NCBI GenBank assembly: GCA_013399115.1
Contig: VXAA01003847.1
Span: forward strand, 103,855-167,854
Reading direction: 5' to 3'
From: Anseranas semipalmata
Taxonomy: Eukaryota; Chordata; Aves; Anseriformes; Anseranatidae
Length of the DNA: 64,000 nt
The notes beneath the pieces were generated by a model. The model was given only the letters and a program-made list of their open reading frames with translations, was not told the DNA's origin and did not search any database. The position numbers and the translations under genes are program-made. Positions within the stretch are counted from its first letter, which is position 1, and every line of letters begins with the position of its first letter. Below, piece after piece: positions 1 through 13,971 of the stretch.

Positions 1-3000
1 CTTCTTACTGGTTAAGTTCCCTGTTTTGGACTTTAAATTTAATTGTTAGCAGAATTACATTCTGAAATTTTAAATAATACTGTTACATACATCCCATGGT
101 CACTCACAACTAAAATCACTTACAAAATGAAAGCACCATGCTGCAAAATGAAAACATATCGATCACCCACACGTAAGTATACACATCTCCAAAACAATAG
201 AAATGGGCCTCTGTGCAAATAGTTTGCAAGAGCAACAGCACTAAGCTAATCTTTGGTTTGGTTCATTTTCGACAATATAATTTCACAGGAAATAAGTAAA
301 TAAATAAACTAGATCTCATTTTAGGTGGACCTAGCAAAATAATTTGAATGGTATTTTGAATTTAAAATATTTTGAATTTGTTTATTACTTTGCAAATATG
401 CCACCTTCTTTTTTAATCTTCCTTTCTTTCCCTTGAACGTCCTGCCCAGTTTGGTGAAACTTATGTTTAAACCTATGTTTAATGGAATTAAAAAATGCAT
501 CACATCAGGTCATTCGGTAATTGTCTTTCATCTCCTTCTGTCCTTACCCTTGTAATCATCAGTACTCACTATTCCACATTGGAAGCAGACAGGGCCTATC
601 ACTTTTGGTAGAAATTGAGTCAAAAGTTCTCTTAGAAATGGGCACTGGGATTAGTGTTGAGCTGGACTTTCCTAAATTTAAATACCATTGAGTCTGGAGG
701 GAGAAAAGCAGGGGCAGCAGGCTGTTGTACAGCTGCTGCATGGGAAAGCAATCTTTTCTCTCTGTGTTCTTATACCTGCATAAAAGTGGGTGGCTGAGGA
801 AGTATAATATTCCTTTTTCATATGTGCCAACAAAGTGAGTCTCCAGAATTTTCACCTTCTGTTTACAGGCTGGCATCTATTCTGAAGACTATACTTTCTG
901 CAAGGTTTTGTCCAGGTCCAGTACCAGAACAACCCAAAACAATACAAGGGAAAACATGAAAATAGAACAGCATAACTCATAGCTACAGCTCCTGTGCCAC
1001 CTTGAGCACAAAAAGGGATATCAACAGAAGAATAAACAGCGCATGCAAATACATAAAAGTTACCCACAGGAGGGAAGATTTGGCAAACATTAGAATTGTG
1101 GTGGATGGATCTGTGTGTATGCATATATGTGTATGTTCACACGGTGCAGCTCTGGGAACACAGGTTCCCAGATTTGCTTCTGAATACAAACACTATTTGA
1201 AGTCAAAGCTGCTAGTGGAACAAGTCCTGCCACATGGAGAGGCTTGCAGATCAAAACAGAAGATTTGGATGAAACACATGCAGTTAAAGACTTTTTCTCA
1301 TGATTCTGCAGAAAACTGAGGTCTTTCAGTTCTGTCCTAGTGTAATGCTGAGAAGGCTAAACTATCTCCTCTCCACAGAACTTAAATCACAATAAAACTA
1401 AGTGGAATTAAGATATGAACATAATTCTGACAATAAAAATTAAGCTCTAAAGGCAAACGAAGTGTTCTTTTTATTAGTGACAGTAAGTAAAATATGAATG
1501 AATGTGGTATAAATTAGAAAACCATTCACTGTGTAATAGAAGCTCCAAATAAGCTTATAGACAGAAAGTAAATGAGCTGGAAAAGAAAGAACAAATGCAT
1601 TGGGAATGCTGTTTTTCATCTTATGCATTGTGTGAATCTGAAGATATCCTACTGTACCAGCTTTTTCACTTCAGTTTAGATGGAAATGTACTGTCTTAAC
1701 AGAGAAATATATTTGCATTTCATTTCTTAACCTTTCTAAGCATTTAAGAATATTAAATCCATTTCCTTGCCAGAAGTACTAAAAAATTGCATATTTCATT
1801 GTCAAAATCACATACACAGCATTATAATCATAATTTTTGCCAGGCTCATTAATCTCCAGGTACAAAAGTATATTTGGTTTAAATATTAAATAACTTGCTT
1901 TATTTTACTGAGAACTGAAGTGGAAGTATAAACATGAAATTAAATCTTGGCTGGGTCTGACTTTAAAAACATATTAAATTTTAACTTTCCATAGAATTAA
2001 GGCATCTTTAAGGGTAAGGAGAAACCCAAAATGAATAAACATAGCAGAATGCAGCTAGCAAAAGGAAATCCGGTCAATGATTTCAAAAAGCTTTGGATCA
2101 AGCCCTTCAGAAGTCAGCAGATCTATTCATCAGTATAGTATTAAAGCATAGTCATAAGCATAACTGCCTTGCTAAGCCAGCGTACTGTTCTGCTACCGAC
2201 TGTAAACCCTCAGCCTGTTTTTGCAACGGTGTGAAAAATGTAGGTGTTCAGCTCATACCTCCTCAGTACAGTACTTAAGTAGGGTAACAAAATTTTTCCT
2301 ATTTTTATGCTTCTCTTCATGTCTCTCTTTCAGGCACCCAGTTCCAGTATTTTCTTCTAAATTTATATAAATGATATTGTTTCTTTTTCTTTGAGTATCT
2401 GTCACAACTGCTTTCTTCCTGTGTTTTTGTAATGCGAATATAACTGTGCAACTAGTGCAGGAGTGTGTGTCTGAACACACTCCCTCCAGTCTCTCTAAGA
2501 CTTTTCCTTACATGAAGCTGATAATATTTTCAGATTGACATGCTTAAGATAAATGAGATCTTTTTATGATCAATGAAGGCAGTTAAAACTTTTCTTTCTT
2601 CCAGACCTTCAATGAATAAATTAAGATTGCACAAAGCTCATTTTTATCATATTGATAAGTACTAATCCTTTAGCACAATCATCAAATTTTCTATCGGTGT
2701 ACATTGGATGAACCTAGAAGAAAGATAAAAAGCAAAAGTGAAGATTCTGCTAAAGCACAGTGTTTCCTGAAGCATTACAAAATAATTACAGATTACACAA
2801 CCTTACTTCAGGTGTCTATTTTTTTTTTTTTAATTTAATTTGGTTCTGCTGCTATATATCAAACCAGTTCCTAGAATTAAATCAAATGGAGTCTGCTGGG
2901 TCACTCTAAGGGCCCTAACTGATGCCAATCAAATGACATTGAAAACTGCTATTCTTAATAGTATTAAAAAAATGGAGAAACCTTTTTTCTCTGAATACAC

Positions 3001-5926
3001 TATGATTCAAATACAAAAGAAAAGTTAATGCTGAGTGTTAAATCTCCTTCATTCAGTATTTTATCTAAAACTTCTCTACTGGTTTCTCTCAGGCCTGTGT
3101 TCCCAATATTTGTTCTAACTGTGGCTTTGATTACCAGGGCCATATCCTCAGTTTTTCCTCTCTTTCTCCCAGAGACAGTCACATTCACCCACCTAGAGAG
3201 GGACAGCTAGCTGCTCTCTTGACACATGTGGTTTAGCCTGCCTGAGTTTTGGATATTGCTGAGTACCAGAACTTTATGAGCAGGCTGTTATTTTAGCTAC
3301 CTGATCACATAAAATAGCTAATATTTTCTTTCACAGCATCACCAAGTTTTAACCCAATCCCTATAATTCATAAAATTAATGCAAGTAGAAGGGTTAACTG
3401 GCTTTAAATTTCTCTGCCCATCTGCTTTGTCTGGTGGTGGTGGTGGTGGCAGAACTTAATCGCCTTATTTATGACTTATGTTTTTGTGTCCATTCCAGGC
3501 ATAATATAGAAAATTAGGTGATTGTAGGTTTAATACAGCTGGTTTCAGATTTCTGATGTTTTCCTGAGTATATCTATTATCAGGATTTTGGCAGGTATAC
3601 AATGATTTGTAAAATAAAATAAAGTTTTCATTGATCTCTGACTTTTACTAATGCAGTGCTAAACTCTTAATTGAAGAAATTTCTTTTCTCTTTTAGTTGT
3701 TCAAATTAATACCTCATCAGGTTGTCTGTTCCTGTCAAAGAACACTACTTTATTATATCTCGATCTTTAATAAATCCATTTATGTCAAATAAGTTGCAAG
3801 CATCATATCATTTTCCTGAGGTTTTAAGTCTTTTTCCTTCATTTATTGTTTTCTTTAATGAAACATAAAGGTGAGGGAAACAAATGATGAAAAATAGACA
3901 GGCTATCATTTGTATGGATATTTTTATAGCATTGTCATATTTCTTGAACTAGAATCTCCATGTGCTTAATTCAAGATGAACACAACAAGAAAAAAAATGG
4001 CTGCTAGTTTCTTGCTGGTTTGTTTCAATGAAAGAATTTATCTTGTGCAAGCAGATTACTGAGGAAAAGCTAAGACATAGGAAGGCATTTGGGATTTGGT
4101 CCTGAAAATGGTTAAATCCGTGGTCAACTTTCTTCTCGCATTTTTTTCTGAAAGACATGAAGTAATTTTCTGAACAGAACTGAGAAATTCACACATCTAT
4201 TCAAAACTTTCACACTTTTTGGTTAGTGATTTTATTACTATCAAGTATATGAAAAGTCAGCTTACACTCACTTGGTGCCCTCATTTTTGGAGTACAGGAG
4301 CACACTGGCACTAGGGGAATTTTAATTTGATTCCATGTTGCAGTGTTATGCTTTATAGCATGAGCTATATAGCAATGAGCAATTTATGGACAAAGAAGCT
4401 AGCTTTCAAAACAAGAAACAGCAGCAGTGGGTAAGGTAATTTTTTTAATTGATGGACATCAAATTATGCTGGTAAAGCATAATTTATGCTTTCCATGTCC
4501 ATAAACATTAGCACATTGTCCTTAAATACATGAGCATCTAAAGAGCACCCTCACTAATTCTTGTGCATACTCCAGTTGTGACTCCTCTTCCAGGAACTGC
4601 AACATGCATAAAAGGGAGGAGACCGAATCCCAGCCTGATTGAAAATAAAATGAAACCCCTAGCTGAATAAATCATGACAAATTTAACCAAAGGCAGGCAA
4701 TGTGGTATTTCTGATCCAATCAAGTCATTCTCTAGTTTCTGAGACCCATAGTGTATGCTACAACTACAAACAAACATTCTCAAAGGAATCGTGAGTTTCA
4801 TATTCATTGCAAATTTAGTTATTTATTATTTCATTTAGTAGCATTTTATAACTATGCAAAGTGATCAGATATTAAATATATTAACAGTTGTTATTTTTTT
4901 TCGTGCATCTTCCTAATGTGCCATAAAAACCCTTTCACAGGTGTTACTAAGTGGTGGCAGGGGAGTTACAGAAGAGGAAGCAGGTTACAGAGCTGGTTGC
5001 TGTTCTGGCGTTTGCTGAGGAAGGCTGGAGAAAGTTAAATTTCTCTCTCCACTCCATACCATCTATCCCAAAGGAATGTTCCAGGAATAGGTTATAATTT
5101 CAGGCACTTTGAATGAGGAAAGAAGCTAGACAGCCAAGTGCCACACTGAAACAAAATATATTTATTTCCTTTTTCCTGTGGTTCCCAAAAATTCACTTTT
5201 GAAATCTGAAGTTCTTTCTTTTTTTCCCAGAGAAAGATATGTATATCTCTTCTTCCCTGCACCATTTTTATTCTGATCAAGAGTTTATAAGAAATTCATA
5301 GAGAATATATACTTTTGAGGCATATATGACCTCAATGCATCATCAGCATCAAACTTACTATGTGGCAAGGAATCTTGAAACATATCCTGTGTTTTTTTTC
5401 TCAACACTAAGAGGTACAAAGCAAGACAAATCTGATGTCATCACCATTTTGAAGGAAGGACAATCACGCTTTTGCTGCTCATCATTTTCTTGAAAAGTCA
5501 TTAACCAGTCAATTTACTGTTTTGTTTGCAATTTGACAAATTTGCCATTGTCAATGAAGTAAACATAGGTATTTATTTAGGAATATAGTGGAAAATACAT
5601 TTTTCCCTTTTCTGTAGGAAGAAAAAAATCTGCTGTACTTCCATCCCACTAAATAACAGATTAGCAGAATCTTCAGCACCAAAGGAATTAAACCATAATG
5701 TCAGGTTATGCACTATTTGAGTTACTAACATAATAATAATCATCAGATCAATACAGTAGACAGCTTTGCTCATATTATTTAATTCAACAAACACCTAGAA
5801 ATTATTATAAGCTTTGTTCAAATTCCTCTTAGAACTGCTGTGCTTTGCCAGTAAAATCTGAATTTGTTACCTTTGTCTCTCTAACAATCCCAATTATGGG
5901 AGCATTTGCCATTAGTACACAGCAAG
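1..5926. other. AT-rich unique DNA, no gene recognised
   Basis: I see no gene in this stretch. Open frames on both strands are at most about 105 codons, lack recognisable domains and are not joined by convincing splice signals. The only structured items are short simple repeats: a T12 run near 2,820 and a (TGG)6 tract at 3,432-3,449. The base composition is evenly AT-rich, as in avian introns and gene deserts. Confidence 0.6.
3432..3449. repeat. (TGG)6 microsatellite
   Basis: Six uninterrupted TGG units read directly from the sequence. It is one of the few GC-containing microsatellites in the window. Confidence 0.9.
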
Positions 5927-5950
5927 CAAAAACATCATATGATGTTTTTG
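5927..5950. other. 24-bp perfect palindrome
   Basis: The sequence equals its own reverse complement over 24 bp. It is centred on CATATG, with arms AAAAACAT and ATGTTTTT closed by an outer C-G pair. It could be chance in AT-rich DNA or a dimer-type protein binding site. No neighbouring feature explains it. Confidence 0.85.
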
Positions 5951-8344
5951 ATTATGATATGATTAAAACTATTATAGTTCTTCTGGGGAACTGACTGCTG
6001 CTCTTATTGCTATACTTTGGGTAGATAAACAATATTATAAGTGCATATCTGTTAGTCATTGTATATTTCTTGAGTGCTTAATTAGAATATCTTTATGTGA
6101 CATGGGAACATGAACAAAAGAAAGCTGTAAAAAGAGAAAACTTCTCACAGATATGTCCAGGTAAAATGACTTATCCTGCAGGCCATAACTTGGTGTGTGC
6201 AAATGCTCTTACTGAAAGGTTTGTAAGCTAAGGTATATACTTAGGGCACAGAACCAATTTCTAATCATCATATATTGCATATGAATAATTTCTATGCTCT
6301 GGAAGACTACTGAATGAAATAATAATGAAAAAAAAATGAGTTATTAGCAAAGAAAATATTATTAGCAATATGTTTCACTGTTCAGTCTTACATAGCGGGT
6401 TTGCAATTAAATGTCTGATGAAAGAACGTTTTCTTCTTGCATGAGGGGAAAAATAATTAATTAAAAAGCACAAAACAAAGAACTTACAGTAATTTAACTA
6501 AGATACAACGAACAATAGAGCAGATATTTCTGTTTAAATTTTGACTGTTTTCATTTGTTCAACTTCCAATAATGTTCTTTTCTCTTTGTGTTAACTTACC
6601 ATGTTTAAAATGACAGGGTCTATAAAGATTATGCAGCTTGGAATCAGTATGCCAAGTTCACAGACAGGACTAAGACTCCGAATGCAGTACTGAAAACAAC
6701 AAATATATCTCATCAGCAAGTCAAACTCGAATACGGAAGCAATTAACAGTGTCAGAAGAATGAGCATTCTGCCTTCAAGGAAATAACAAAAGTTGCATAG
6801 AATTTGCATACAGTATATGAAATATGTTAATTTTTCTGTAAACAGACGTGTTTTCAGCTTTGATTTACTGTCATCACTAAATGATGAGGATGTGTATGAA
6901 TACTAATATGATGGTATTAAATTATTCATTTTCTAGGTAAATATAGAAGAGAGGTAGAGAAGGGAAATGGTCTTACACTCATTGAAAGAACTGTCTGATG
7001 TGGGGGCTTAAATAAGCAGAGAAACAACTTAATCAGCTTGATATTGGAAAACAAGGTAGGAAGTTCATACAATAATTTTCTTTTTTTTTTTAATGTGGAC
7101 ATGAGCACTGGAAACAAAGAACAGGTTGACTGGAAAACGTGCAGAAAGCTAGAGCTTGTTTCAGAAATGATGTACAGAGATGTCAGTTTCTTTTCACATC
7201 TTTAATGTGCTTTTTAATGCTAACAAATTTTCAAACACTTCTACTACATCTAAGAAGGTTGTTACATAAGCAATTAAAATATCGCACATTCCTTATATCT
7301 CAGGCTTAGAGAGGTTTCAGGAAGAATTTTAAATCTGTACAAACCTTTGTACCTGAATTCATGGACAGATACATAAATCAAAGCGGAATGATTTTCATGA
7401 ATCTTCATCATTCTCATATTCATTAAGTTAGCCAGAATTGGAGGCATTTAGGACTTATGACATCACATTATTTGTATTTGTGTAGCTAAATGCATAACGC
7501 ATGTCTTATATCCAAAATAATGATGTGAACAGATTCCATGTGATACAGAACAGAGAAGAATAGATGAATTTGAAGAGCTCATGTAGAGTGTGCTGATCTA
7601 GAAGACCATCTTAAAATGCTCATGCTCTTATAATATTTAGTTACTTCATGAAATATAAGGATAATGATTACAGAATCTGGGAGCTCTCCATTGTAATGTC
7701 CTCCCTAGCATATTTTTAAAATTATGTTCTGTTACAGTTTTTTGCATTGGATAATACTGACTCCACTGAATTTGAAGACAAATTTCCTATAGAATTCACT
7801 AAATTACAGGGTTTCATCCTTTTCATTAAGAAAACTGCTTGTGGAAGGGAAGAGAATTATCTGAAAATTTAAAGTTATTCAGTTATAAAAGTGAATAAGT
7901 TTAAAGTTCTAATATGGATTTTATTCTTTTAACTCTTAGAAATTATTTTTGAGTCATAGTAACATGCTTGTGTAGTCATTATGGAGAGGAACAATTTATC
8001 AATCAAAAGAATAAAAAAGCTAACCTTGACATTTTAAAGCCAAAAATATATATAATTTATAACAAGGGAGGGTTGAGAAAGAAATTTAGAGAAACAATAA
8101 TACTGTGATTTACCTTTGATATTTTTGTATACAGGCATAACCACTGAAATAAAATGGTTCTTGTTTTACATCGATGTAAGTTTTGGTATTTGATTAGTAA
8201 TCATGTCAGTCAAATTTCATTATTGAAGGTCTTACGGATTATTGTTACAAAATAACACATTTTGCCACAAGGCTGAAATTTGAAGAACAAAAATGACATC
8301 TATGCACTCAAAATATTGATTTGTTTTCATTCTGTATAAATTAG
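5951..8344. other. AT-rich unique DNA
   Basis: Apart from the 90-nt candidate exon on the minus strand, I see no gene, RNA or transposon here. Reading frames are short and without recognisable motifs. Confidence 0.6.
6600..6689 (-). other. Candidate internal exon (90 nt), product unknown
   Basis: On the minus strand a good acceptor (TTGTTGTTTTCAG, with a CTGAT branch-point-like motif upstream) is followed by exactly 30 open codons and then a strong donor (ATG|GTAAGT). Only one frame is open. It reads as a hydrophobic, cysteine-containing peptide beginning YCIRSLSPVCELG and ending PVILNM. The open frame continues upstream past the acceptor to 6,809, so part of the opening is independent of splicing. 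I do not recognise the peptide. Such acceptor-donor pairs around a short open frame occur by chance several times in a window this size, so this is a lead, not a gene call. Confidence 0.15.
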
Positions 8345-8368
8345 AATAAATAAATAAATAAATAAAAA
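8345..8368. repeat. (AATA)n microsatellite
   Basis: About five to six AATA units, ending in an A5 run. Confidence 0.9.
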
Positions 8369-11300
8369 CAACACAAAGATAGAAGACAAAAATTTTGGCA
8401 ATGGGAAACAATCTGAACAGGTCTGAAATAGTTTCACTTTATCCAGCCAGGCTGACCAGTTTGAATTTTAAGAGACCCCTGAATGCCTATTTTTTCCTCT
8501 AGACTATAAAAGTAGATGTCAAGATACTAAAATGAGCAGTGTGAAATTCTAAGTAGTGTTGATAATGGCAGCTAAACCAACTGTAAAAAGCAACAAGAAA
8601 AGAAAGTATAAATGAGTTAAAATTCTTTTCCTAAAACGTTTCACATTTGTTTAAGGGAATAAAGATATCTAGAGGGTCTTTAAAAAGAATTTCACAACAG
8701 GTTAGTTAAATAGGTATGCTACACAGTAATGGTCATATGGTACATATGGTACACTGCATATGTTTTATTTCAATTTACTATTTTGCCCTTTTTTTTATAA
8801 TGGTTAAAGCCATTTTTGTTCAGTTATTTTCACAGCCCTATTGCTTCTCCTATGTACCCCTTCAATGAATGTACCATGAGTACACTCTAGAAAAGTCAAG
8901 GAGAAAAATCTGGATAGGGTCATAATGTACTTGAACTCTAAGCTCTAATTGAACCACAGAATCACAGATTTTGTGATTCCATTTCTCAGACTTTGGTGTT
9001 TCCATTTTATAAAGGTCATTTGATCTATACATATACCAAAAAGTTGGGTTAATAGCTCAGGAGTTAGTTTTGTTCTGTTCTACGAGCTTACAAAAAGGCA
9101 CTGAACTTCCCTCTTCTACAGAGACCTACAGGAAGGTTGGATCAGATAATTTTGGAGCATGCATCAGATGAGTTTTGTGAGGGTTAAATCATTCATATTT
9201 CAATGCCAGACTCACTAAGATAATAATCCCTCCGGCAAAACAACTATTCAAAAATAATGTCTTCAATTATTTTGAGTAATGCTCGTTGAAGTTTCTATTC
9301 ATGCCATTAAAATTCAATATTTGAAAACAATCCAACAGTACCAATAAAGGTCGATATTGGAATGACAATTGCTCTATGCATCACCAAGCCAGATTTTGCC
9401 TTTAGTGATTTCATCAGCTCATTTTGAAGTTTCTATCTGACGTTTAAGTTAGCTATTAAATATAACTGTGGGAACCATCTGGAGAGCTATCATAGACAGA
9501 ACAGCCTAATAAATGTGATCTGCCATGATAGCATGCCTTTAGATTATTTATCTTCTCTTTGATTGCAGGCTGCAGTAGTAATTTCATTACTAATTTCAGA
9601 AAATTTGATGTTAAAGCCTAGCACTATTGCTTACATACTATTATATTTGACTACAGTTACCTCTGTTGATCTGACTCTAGAACTTGTACTTGTTTCTTAG
9701 CTGAATAGGAGACTAGCAATTCATGTTTACTTGTTTACAGAATAAGCAGTGCCCTATTGAGAACAGCTGACTGTTACTTGATATCTTCACCTTAAAAAGT
9801 GTAAAGATGGCAGTGCAAAAGCCAAAATGCTGAGTTGAGAGTATAGGAAGAACGTTTTTACAGATATGAAATGAAACAAACTCTCTGGAATCAACAAAAA
9901 TTAACCTAAGTATTCTATGCTTGTGGTCAGCCACCTGAATATACATGAAACCCAGCTTTACATTAATAACAGCACAGTGAAAAATTAAGGGTTAATTCAC
10001 CCTGATTTTTTGGACCAAATCTAGCAGTGATTTTATGAATGCACTGAATTAATTATGGGAAATGATTTGAGAGAAGGGGGAAATTATCTTTCCACACCTG
10101 CCAATTTATCTGTTAAGCAATATAATACTTTCTTGATATACCCATATTAATACTGCAAATTCATCCTCCCAGCAATTATGATCTCAGTTTAGCTCCTGAT
10201 CATGTTTCTCCAACAACATGATAGTTCTGCATACCATCTCCTTCCTGCAAGTCCCCACATCGTCAGCAATGACTGTAGAAAAGCCTAACTGGCTTCTCTT
10301 CCTCCAAAAATGGGAGAAGGGATAAATCAGAAAACCTGACTTTCCAGTAGGTATTAAACATGTGCTGTTACACTGATCTTACATTTTAGAAATGATTTTC
10401 CTAGGTCTATGACCCCTTGCGAATTGTCATAGTTTACACTCCAGTTATAATTCCATCAATTGTTTCTGGATAGTCTTTAAATATCTTGGCTTCACACTCT
10501 TAGGGTAAAGTAAAATTCTTAAATGTGTATACAAAAATTGCAAACAGTGCTATTTTCATTTTCACTTAGGTGTGTATGTGTGATTTGATCTTGTTGGCCC
10601 TGACCCAGCAAGTAAAGCAAGAAAATTAGTGTTTATCTTGTCTCTCTTCCAGATTTCAGCTGATAGCTAAGATTTCATTAGACTTGGATTATTTCATGAT
10701 ACTCAAGTAGACTTAGACCCTCAAATGGATCTACTCAGCATTGGTTTGTGAATCATCAGGCCTAACCTGGGCATCTCAGAGCAAACCACACATACTTACT
10801 ATCAAAAATTGTTGGGTACTCTAAGAAGAAGCTTGGAGAATCCAAGGATGACAGTTAATAATGGTAGATGATCACCAGAGACAGTTGGTGTGCGGTCAAT
10901 TTTAAATCAAGTAATATTAAAAAAATGGTTTGGCTGCTGACTCTGATTTACCTCTGAAATCCATTCTCACTTGTGGTTATGTTTTCAGAAAGCATTTGAA
11001 ATTTACATCATGTACATCAGAGAACATCACTGATGCATCATGGCTAGATGTTCTTTGACCACACACTTCTTTTCTGTCTTCCAAAAGCCCTGAAGGAACA
11101 AAACCATGCATATTAAAAGGATGAAGAAACAGTAACCCAGAAAGCCATAATATACTGTAGCCTTTTCAATTAATAATGTCACAGGCAGTTGATCACCATG
11201 GAATTAGAAACTTCACAATGCACTACTCCACGTTTTGCAAGCAAAAAAGTATGACATATAGAGTCTTACTACTTTAGAAGAACAGTGAAGCTTGAAGCCC

Positions 11301-12539
11301 ATGCATTAAGTTTGAGCAGCCTTGGTGAAAATGAGATCTCATTCCCTCATTATGCAATTTGACATCCTTCATCTAAAACCAAATGAGATAATAAAGTAAG
11401 AGAGATGAGATATATTTTCTGCATAAAGAACCATATAATCCTTTATCTCATTTAAATAATAGATTCATAAAATCTTTTTTTAAACATCCAACTAAATGAT
11501 GCAGTGAAATATTAATAAATCTGCATATTTAATAAAACTAATACCAAATGCTAAATGACACCCAGATTAATTGATATCCCTTAAGAGATACACAATAACA
11601 CTGACATGTTTATTTTGTGGTTGGCTGTTGGATGTGAATTTTGTAAAGGGTCGTGTAAAGCAATAGATCACAGTACTGTGCAAATACTGCCAGGTGTTGT
11701 GCATCAGCACATTAAGATACTGTCTTTATTTTTTGCTTTCATATATGCCCACTGAAGAGGGGACTATGTTGATGCTTGAGGCTGAATATCTGCTTACATG
11801 CAGTGGTGGAAGAGACAATATTCTTAGAGCTTTTACAGGGGAAATCCTTAACTTCTCACAAGAAAGGCAATCAACAGTAGAGAATCAATGTGATGGGGTG
11901 TTTTCCAGCATATCGATAGCATTTTCCTCATGCTTGTATGGAGAGTGCTCCCTAAACACTCCCTTTTCTCTTCTCTGACTTCCTTTTAGCTTTCCCTTTA
12001 GCAAGCATAAATTCATGGTAAGAAATAAAATATCAGATAAAAAACTTGATTAGGAAGCAATGAGCCATTAAATGCAAATCAAAATTATCATAAGTTTCAC
12101 TGAAGAGAGCTAAGCAAAAGGAAAATAATCGAACCCACTACTTGGCAAATGCTTGACAGACTGAGTGTCCAGAAATAACAGGGACAGTAGGAGGAAAACG
12201 CTTCATGCTTGCTTCTGGCTATAAAGTCTTCTGTTATGTCTTTGCTTTGTCACTTTCAAGTACTACGTAGTCATGAATGAATCTCTCTCCATAACAACTC
12301 TGCTGTGTAAAAGGGGGTCTTCAGGCTTTTCAGAATGGAGACTTGAGGCATAGAGATTAGGGCGCAAATCCAAAATAGTCTTATCCAAACATCCATAATG
12401 AAATTTAGGCAGAAAGTAGGTAAGCAGTTTCAAGTTTGAAATCCTTAAAACCGTGGTCATTCACTACATATTTCTGGAGACCCGTAATGATGACAGAGGA
12501 GAAAGACACATCAGCTAACACCACTTAGACAAGAGGCAA
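8369..12539. other. AT-rich unique DNA, no gene recognised
   Basis: No gene is supported. A 94-codon plus-strand frame at 11,694-11,978 has no recognisable domain. A short string near 9,133-9,160 resembles the last bases of a CR1, but it is too short and diverged to call. Confidence 0.55.
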
Positions 12540-12930
12540 ACATGATCTAGGAGTATCCCAAGCAGTATCTCTATTGTCCAAAGCACTGGTGAAACCGCAG
12601 TACAAATAACTTGCACAGAATTGGTCCTTCACTCACAAAAAAGTTTTCTTACAGGAATAAGCATAAATTGCCTAGACTGAGAAGAGGCATGAAGAGAGAA
12701 CCTTACAAAACAAGCTGAGGCAGCAAGTCTGGCAAACCAAGGCAAGGGATATAATTGCTTTCCATAAGTACATCAGCAGACAGGAAGATAAACACATCTC
12801 ATTGAAAGGAGATACTTAAAGAGAGTGATGGGAGAAAAAATAAATAGGCATAAACCATTCAGAACTAATAAAGATCTCCAAACTACAGAGGAATGGAGTT
12901 CTGGAATACAAACTGGCCACACAATTTGAA
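12540..12930 (+). mobile_element. Old CR1/L3-like LINE relic (ORF2 C-terminal part)
   Basis: The stretch runs parallel to the 3' coding part of old amniote CR1/L3-type LINEs. In order it shows a decayed 'cactggtgaaacc' segment (12,583-12,595), a 'gggatataattgctttccat' segment, a 'taagtacatcag' segment and a 'ggagttctgga' segment. All four have the order and spacing expected downstream of the reverse transcriptase domain. Every frame is interrupted and indels are frequent, so it is much older than the CR1 copies at 18.7, 21.1 and 27.5 kb. The assignment rests on remembered family sequence, not on an alignment, and the ends are approximate. Confidence 0.55.
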
Positions 12931-13949
12931 GTTTGATCAACTAAAGAAATGCAATATAATGCATGATTGTCTGCAGCTGCAGGGAACTGACCCTCAGTAG
13001 CCCAGGAGGTTAGTTTTCATCCCATTTTCCAAGATATAAGTGGAAAATTTTCAAAAAGTGAAGTTTTCCAAAATTTCTAAGTGAAGAATAAAGGAAAGTT
13101 GTCCCATTAAAAATCATAATGTTAGTGAAAGACAGGACTGAAAAGAACAATATTGCATATGATGATGTTTACTATTAATATTATAAGGAACATAAATCAA
13201 AATACTGACTATGAATGTTCTCCAAAGAATTTAGACTTCAGGAATGTTAAGATATATACACAAAAATTAGTAAATATATGCTGATTTTCTACTGTTAATA
13301 CTTATATGCTATACACCTCAAAGTGTTTACAATTTCAAAAATTAATATATATTTGAATAATTCATTTTCTAAGGTTAAAAATGAATCCAATTTTCCAAGG
13401 GGAAAAAGCAAGAAATTATGAAACTCCCACTCACTATTGGCGTTGTCAGATTAATACCAACCACCACTGGAGATCTTCTTCTCATAAATTTACACACCCT
13501 CAAGACCATGTAGCCAAATACTTAATGGTTCTACCTACAAGCCAGTGATGCCATTTTTATTCTCACCTTCACCACTAATTCAAAGCTGGTTCTGGTCCAA
13601 CCACCCAATTAATAAAAACGCCAAAGTAATCTGAGAGACTAATGTCAAGTTAGCACTCTTTATAGCATCTAGACAAAGGATACTGCATAATTCTTTTGAA
13701 GATATTACTCTTCTTAGAAAAATATAAATAAATAAATCACAGGTGTCTCATAGGACAAGCACAGACTATCCTAAGATTTCTCAGTGCATGCCTTACAATA
13801 CACTTATTTATCTACCCAAGAAAATAGCAACAGAAAAAGCAATTACATTAAGTAAGAGCAGGCCATGATGACCATGAAAGGAATGAAATAAACATGAATT
13901 CAAAATATACATTGGAATTTCACTCTAGTTATACTTCCAGTATACCTTG

Positions 13950-13971
13950 TATATATATATATATATATATA
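13950..13971. repeat. (TA)n microsatellite
   Basis: Eleven uninterrupted TA units. Confidence 0.9.

Noticed and set aside
8950..8985. 'cacagaatcacag' resembling CR1 tail octamers on the minus strand
   Set aside because: No CR1 sequence adjoins it; may be a short inverted repeat with the following 'tgtgattc'.
9133..9160. Possible CR1 3'-end word 'ggttggatcagataatttt'
   Set aside because: Too short and diverged, with no octamer tail after it.
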